Made by a program: the position numbers and the translations under genes. A DNA stretch of 64,000 nucleotides, from the NCBI GenBank assembly GCA_025989215.1, contig JAPDNP010000006.1, forward strand, positions 62,001 to 126,000. The letters are read 5' to 3'. This document shows, piece after piece, positions 62,516 to 64,000 of the stretch. Position 1 is the stretch's first letter, and each line of letters starts with the position of its first letter. The notes under the pieces were generated by a model, which was given only the letters and a program-made list of their open reading frames with translations, searched no databases and had not been told where the DNA came from. This DNA is from Neisseriaceae bacterium JH1-16. Its GTDB lineage: Bacteria; Pseudomonadota; Gammaproteobacteria; Burkholderiales; Chromobacteriaceae.

Positions 62516-64000
62516 GGTTTGACCACGACCACCCGACGCGCGTCCTGATAGACGATCTGCATCGGCAGGCCCTGTTGTTGCAAGTCCTTGTAAGTGTTCG
62601 GCGCCATCATCGCCGCCGTGTGCGGGATGGCGCGCCAGCGTTCGGTGAACTGCGCCACCTTCGGCATCCAGCGTGCCGGATCCAGGCCCTGACCGTAGGC
62701 GAACTCGTCGACGTAGTTCACCAGCGTCACCTTGCGGTCGAGATAATACGGGAACGACTGCTCATAATAACTCACCGAGAAGATCTGGCTGTCCGGTTTC
62801 AGGTAGGGGGTGAGCTTTTCGACCAGCATCTTGCTGCTCTTGAGCTGGCGGCCGTAGCTGTCGTGGCCGAGCGAGGCGGTAGTGACCGACGCGAGGCTGG
62901 CGGCGGCGATCAGCGCCACCGCGGCAAGCTTGCGGCCGCTGCCGAGCAGGCGCCAGGCGAACAGCGCCTGCACCAGGAACAGCACCGCGGCCAGCGCCAC
63001 CGCGTGCGCGAACGGGATCAGTACCTCGAGCGGCGAGTCCGGCGAGGCGAAGTGGCCGGCGAACGGTACGGCGGCCAGCAGGATCAGCCAGAAGGCCATC
63101 GGGAACAGCAGGTGGCGCTTGAGTTTCGCCGCGTCGATCTCGATGAAGTAGCGGGCCGCCAACAGCGCCAGCGCCGGGAACATCGGCAGGATGTAGGACG
63201 GCAGCTTCGACTTGGAGATGCTGAAGAACACGAACACGAACACCGACCAGATCAACAGCAGGCGCAGCGGCTGGAAAGCCTTGCCCGGTTCGCGGCGCAG
63301 GCCGGTGTTGAGCATCGCCGGCAACAGCGTGGTCCACGGCAGCAGGCCGACGATCAGCACCGGCACGAAGTAGTAGAGTGGGCCGGTGCGCTTGGCTTCG
63401 GTGGTGAGGAAGCGCTGGAAGTGCTCGCGGATGAAGAAGAAGTCGAAGAAGCCCGGGTTCTTCAGCGACACCGCCACGAACCACGGCGCGGTCAGCGCGA
63501 AGAACAGCACCAGGCCGCTTGCCCAGTGCATGCGGCGCCAGAAGGTCCATTGCCAGGTGGTCAGGCTGTACAGCACCAGCGTGGCGCCCGGAATCACCAG
63601 GCCGACCAGACCCTTGGACAGCGTGGCACCGGCCATCGCCGCCCAGGTCAGCCACATCGCGTTGCGCCGCTCGGTGTCGCTTGCCTCATCGCGTTGCGCC
63701 ACCAGGAAGCCGCACAGCGCCACGGTCAGGAAGAAGGTCAGCCCCATATCCAACGTCAGGAAGTGGCTGTTGCCGATGATCCAGGTGCTGCCGGCGGCGG
63801 TCAGCGCCGCGAACAGGCCGGCTTGCTCGCCCCACAGGCGGCGGCCGGTGATACCGACCGCGACCACGGTCAGGAAGCCGGTCAGTCCCGGCCAGAAACG
63901 GGCGGCGAATTCGTTGATGCCGAACACCGCGAAGCTGAGTGCCCCCATCCAGTACTGCAGGATCGGCTTCTCGAAATAGAGGAAGCCGTTCAGGTGCGGC
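62512..64000 (-). CDS. arnT: Lipid A aminoarabinose transferase ArnT, 3' part
   Basis: The gene enters from the right edge; about 496 C-terminal codons are visible. The first residues seen (HLNGFLYFEKPILQYWMGA) belong to the conserved periplasmic loop of the GT83/PMT-like fold, followed by about ten membrane helices and a soluble C-terminal domain (QIFSVSYYEQSFPYYLDRKVTLVNYVDE). ArnT moves Ara4N onto lipid A phosphates, lowering affinity for polymyxin. It overlaps the arnE-like gene by 4 bases and is the furthest-upstream arn gene seen. Confidence 0.9.
   Translation of the reverse strand, partial: PHLNGFLYFEKPILQYWMGALSFAVFGINEFAARFWPGLTGFLTVVAVGITGRRLWGEQAGLFAALTAAGSTWIIGNSHFLTLDMGLTFFLTVALCGFLVAQRDEASDTERRNAMWLTWAAMAGATLSKGLVGLVIPGATLVLYSLTTWQWTFWRRMHWASGLVLFFALTAPWFVAVSLKNPGFFDFFFIREHFQRFLTTEAKRTGPLYYFVPVLIVGLLPWTTLLPAMLNTGLRREPGKAFQPLRLLLIWSVFVFVFFSISKSKLPSYILPMFPALALLAARYFIEIDAAKLKRHLLFPMAFWLILLAAVPFAGHFASPDSPLEVLIPFAHAVALAAVLFLVQALFAWRLLGSGRKLAAVALIAAASLASVTTASLGHDSYGRQLKSSKMLVEKLTPYLKPDSQIFSVSYYEQSFPYYLDRKVTLVNYVDEFAYGQGLDPARWMPKVAQFTERWRAIPHTAAMMAPNTYKDLQQQGLPMQIVYQDARRVVVVKP

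Overview
This 64 kb window is GC-rich bacterial chromosome (roughly 65 % GC by eye). Gene content and order point to a betaproteobacterium of the order Neisseriales, probably a Chromobacteriaceae-like lineage. The supporting arrangements are minC-minD-minE-oxyR, kdsD-kdsC-lptC-lptA-lptB-rpoN-hpf followed by ptsN-hprK-rapZ, a Coq7-type ubiquinone hydroxylase, and scpA-scpB-rluB. The species cannot be named from the sequence alone. The window is mostly core chromosome, with no prophage, no complete insertion sequence and no CRISPR array.

Layout. 1-9.2 kb (minus strand): Kdo and LPS-export genes, sigma-54, hibernation factor, the PTS-Ntr/HPr-kinase/RapZ group, a NusG-II/Gx membrane pair, ubiX and the start of nnr. 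9.3-13.8 kb: a CPA2 K+/H+ antiporter, an AsmA protein and tRNA-Gly(CCC). 14.3-20.8 kb: a compact polysaccharide operon of a UDP-glucuronate decarboxylase, galE, ugd and a 918-residue protein that fuses a processive GT2 synthase to a GH26-like hydrolase. 20.9-24.2 kb: macro-domain protein, MHYT-GGDEF-EAL c-di-GMP protein and a GFA protein. 24.4-30 kb: a polyamine-type ABC transporter, ugpQ and a VOC protein, bounded by two inverted copies of a ~143-bp element. 30.7-38.5 kb: NSS symporter, asparaginase, a NadR-like kinase bracketed by a DnaA-box-like repeat array, then S4, oxidoreductase-like, PHP, YciO, M50 and trpS genes. 38.7-43.6 kb: scpA, scpB, rluB, greB. 43.6-53 kb: MarR/aminotransferase pair, oxyR-minEDC, phasin, a 6PGDH-like/LysR pair, ppa, coq7. 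53-64 kb (minus strand): lipase chaperone and lipase, an Na+/H+ antiporter, and an arn (L-Ara4N lipid A modification) operon that runs off the right edge.

How the genes work together. Several blocks concern the envelope. Kdo synthesis and Lpt export build LPS, and the arn operon caps lipid A with aminoarabinose. The ugd/uxs/galE set makes UDP-GlcA, UDP-xylose and UDP-galactose for a putative exopolysaccharide synthase, and a nearby c-di-GMP enzyme could modulate it.

The most striking signal is a 10-base word, GTTGGCCGAA, found exactly about 45 times on both strands. It occurs inside genes, as inverted pairs forming intergenic terminators, and once per unit in a 63-bp minisatellite in rluB. 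This is how DNA uptake sequences behave in Neisseriaceae, but the word differs from the dialects I know. The second strongest signal is a four-copy array in which an A-rich block and a TTGTCCACA box keep a 51-52 bp spacing around the NadR-like gene.
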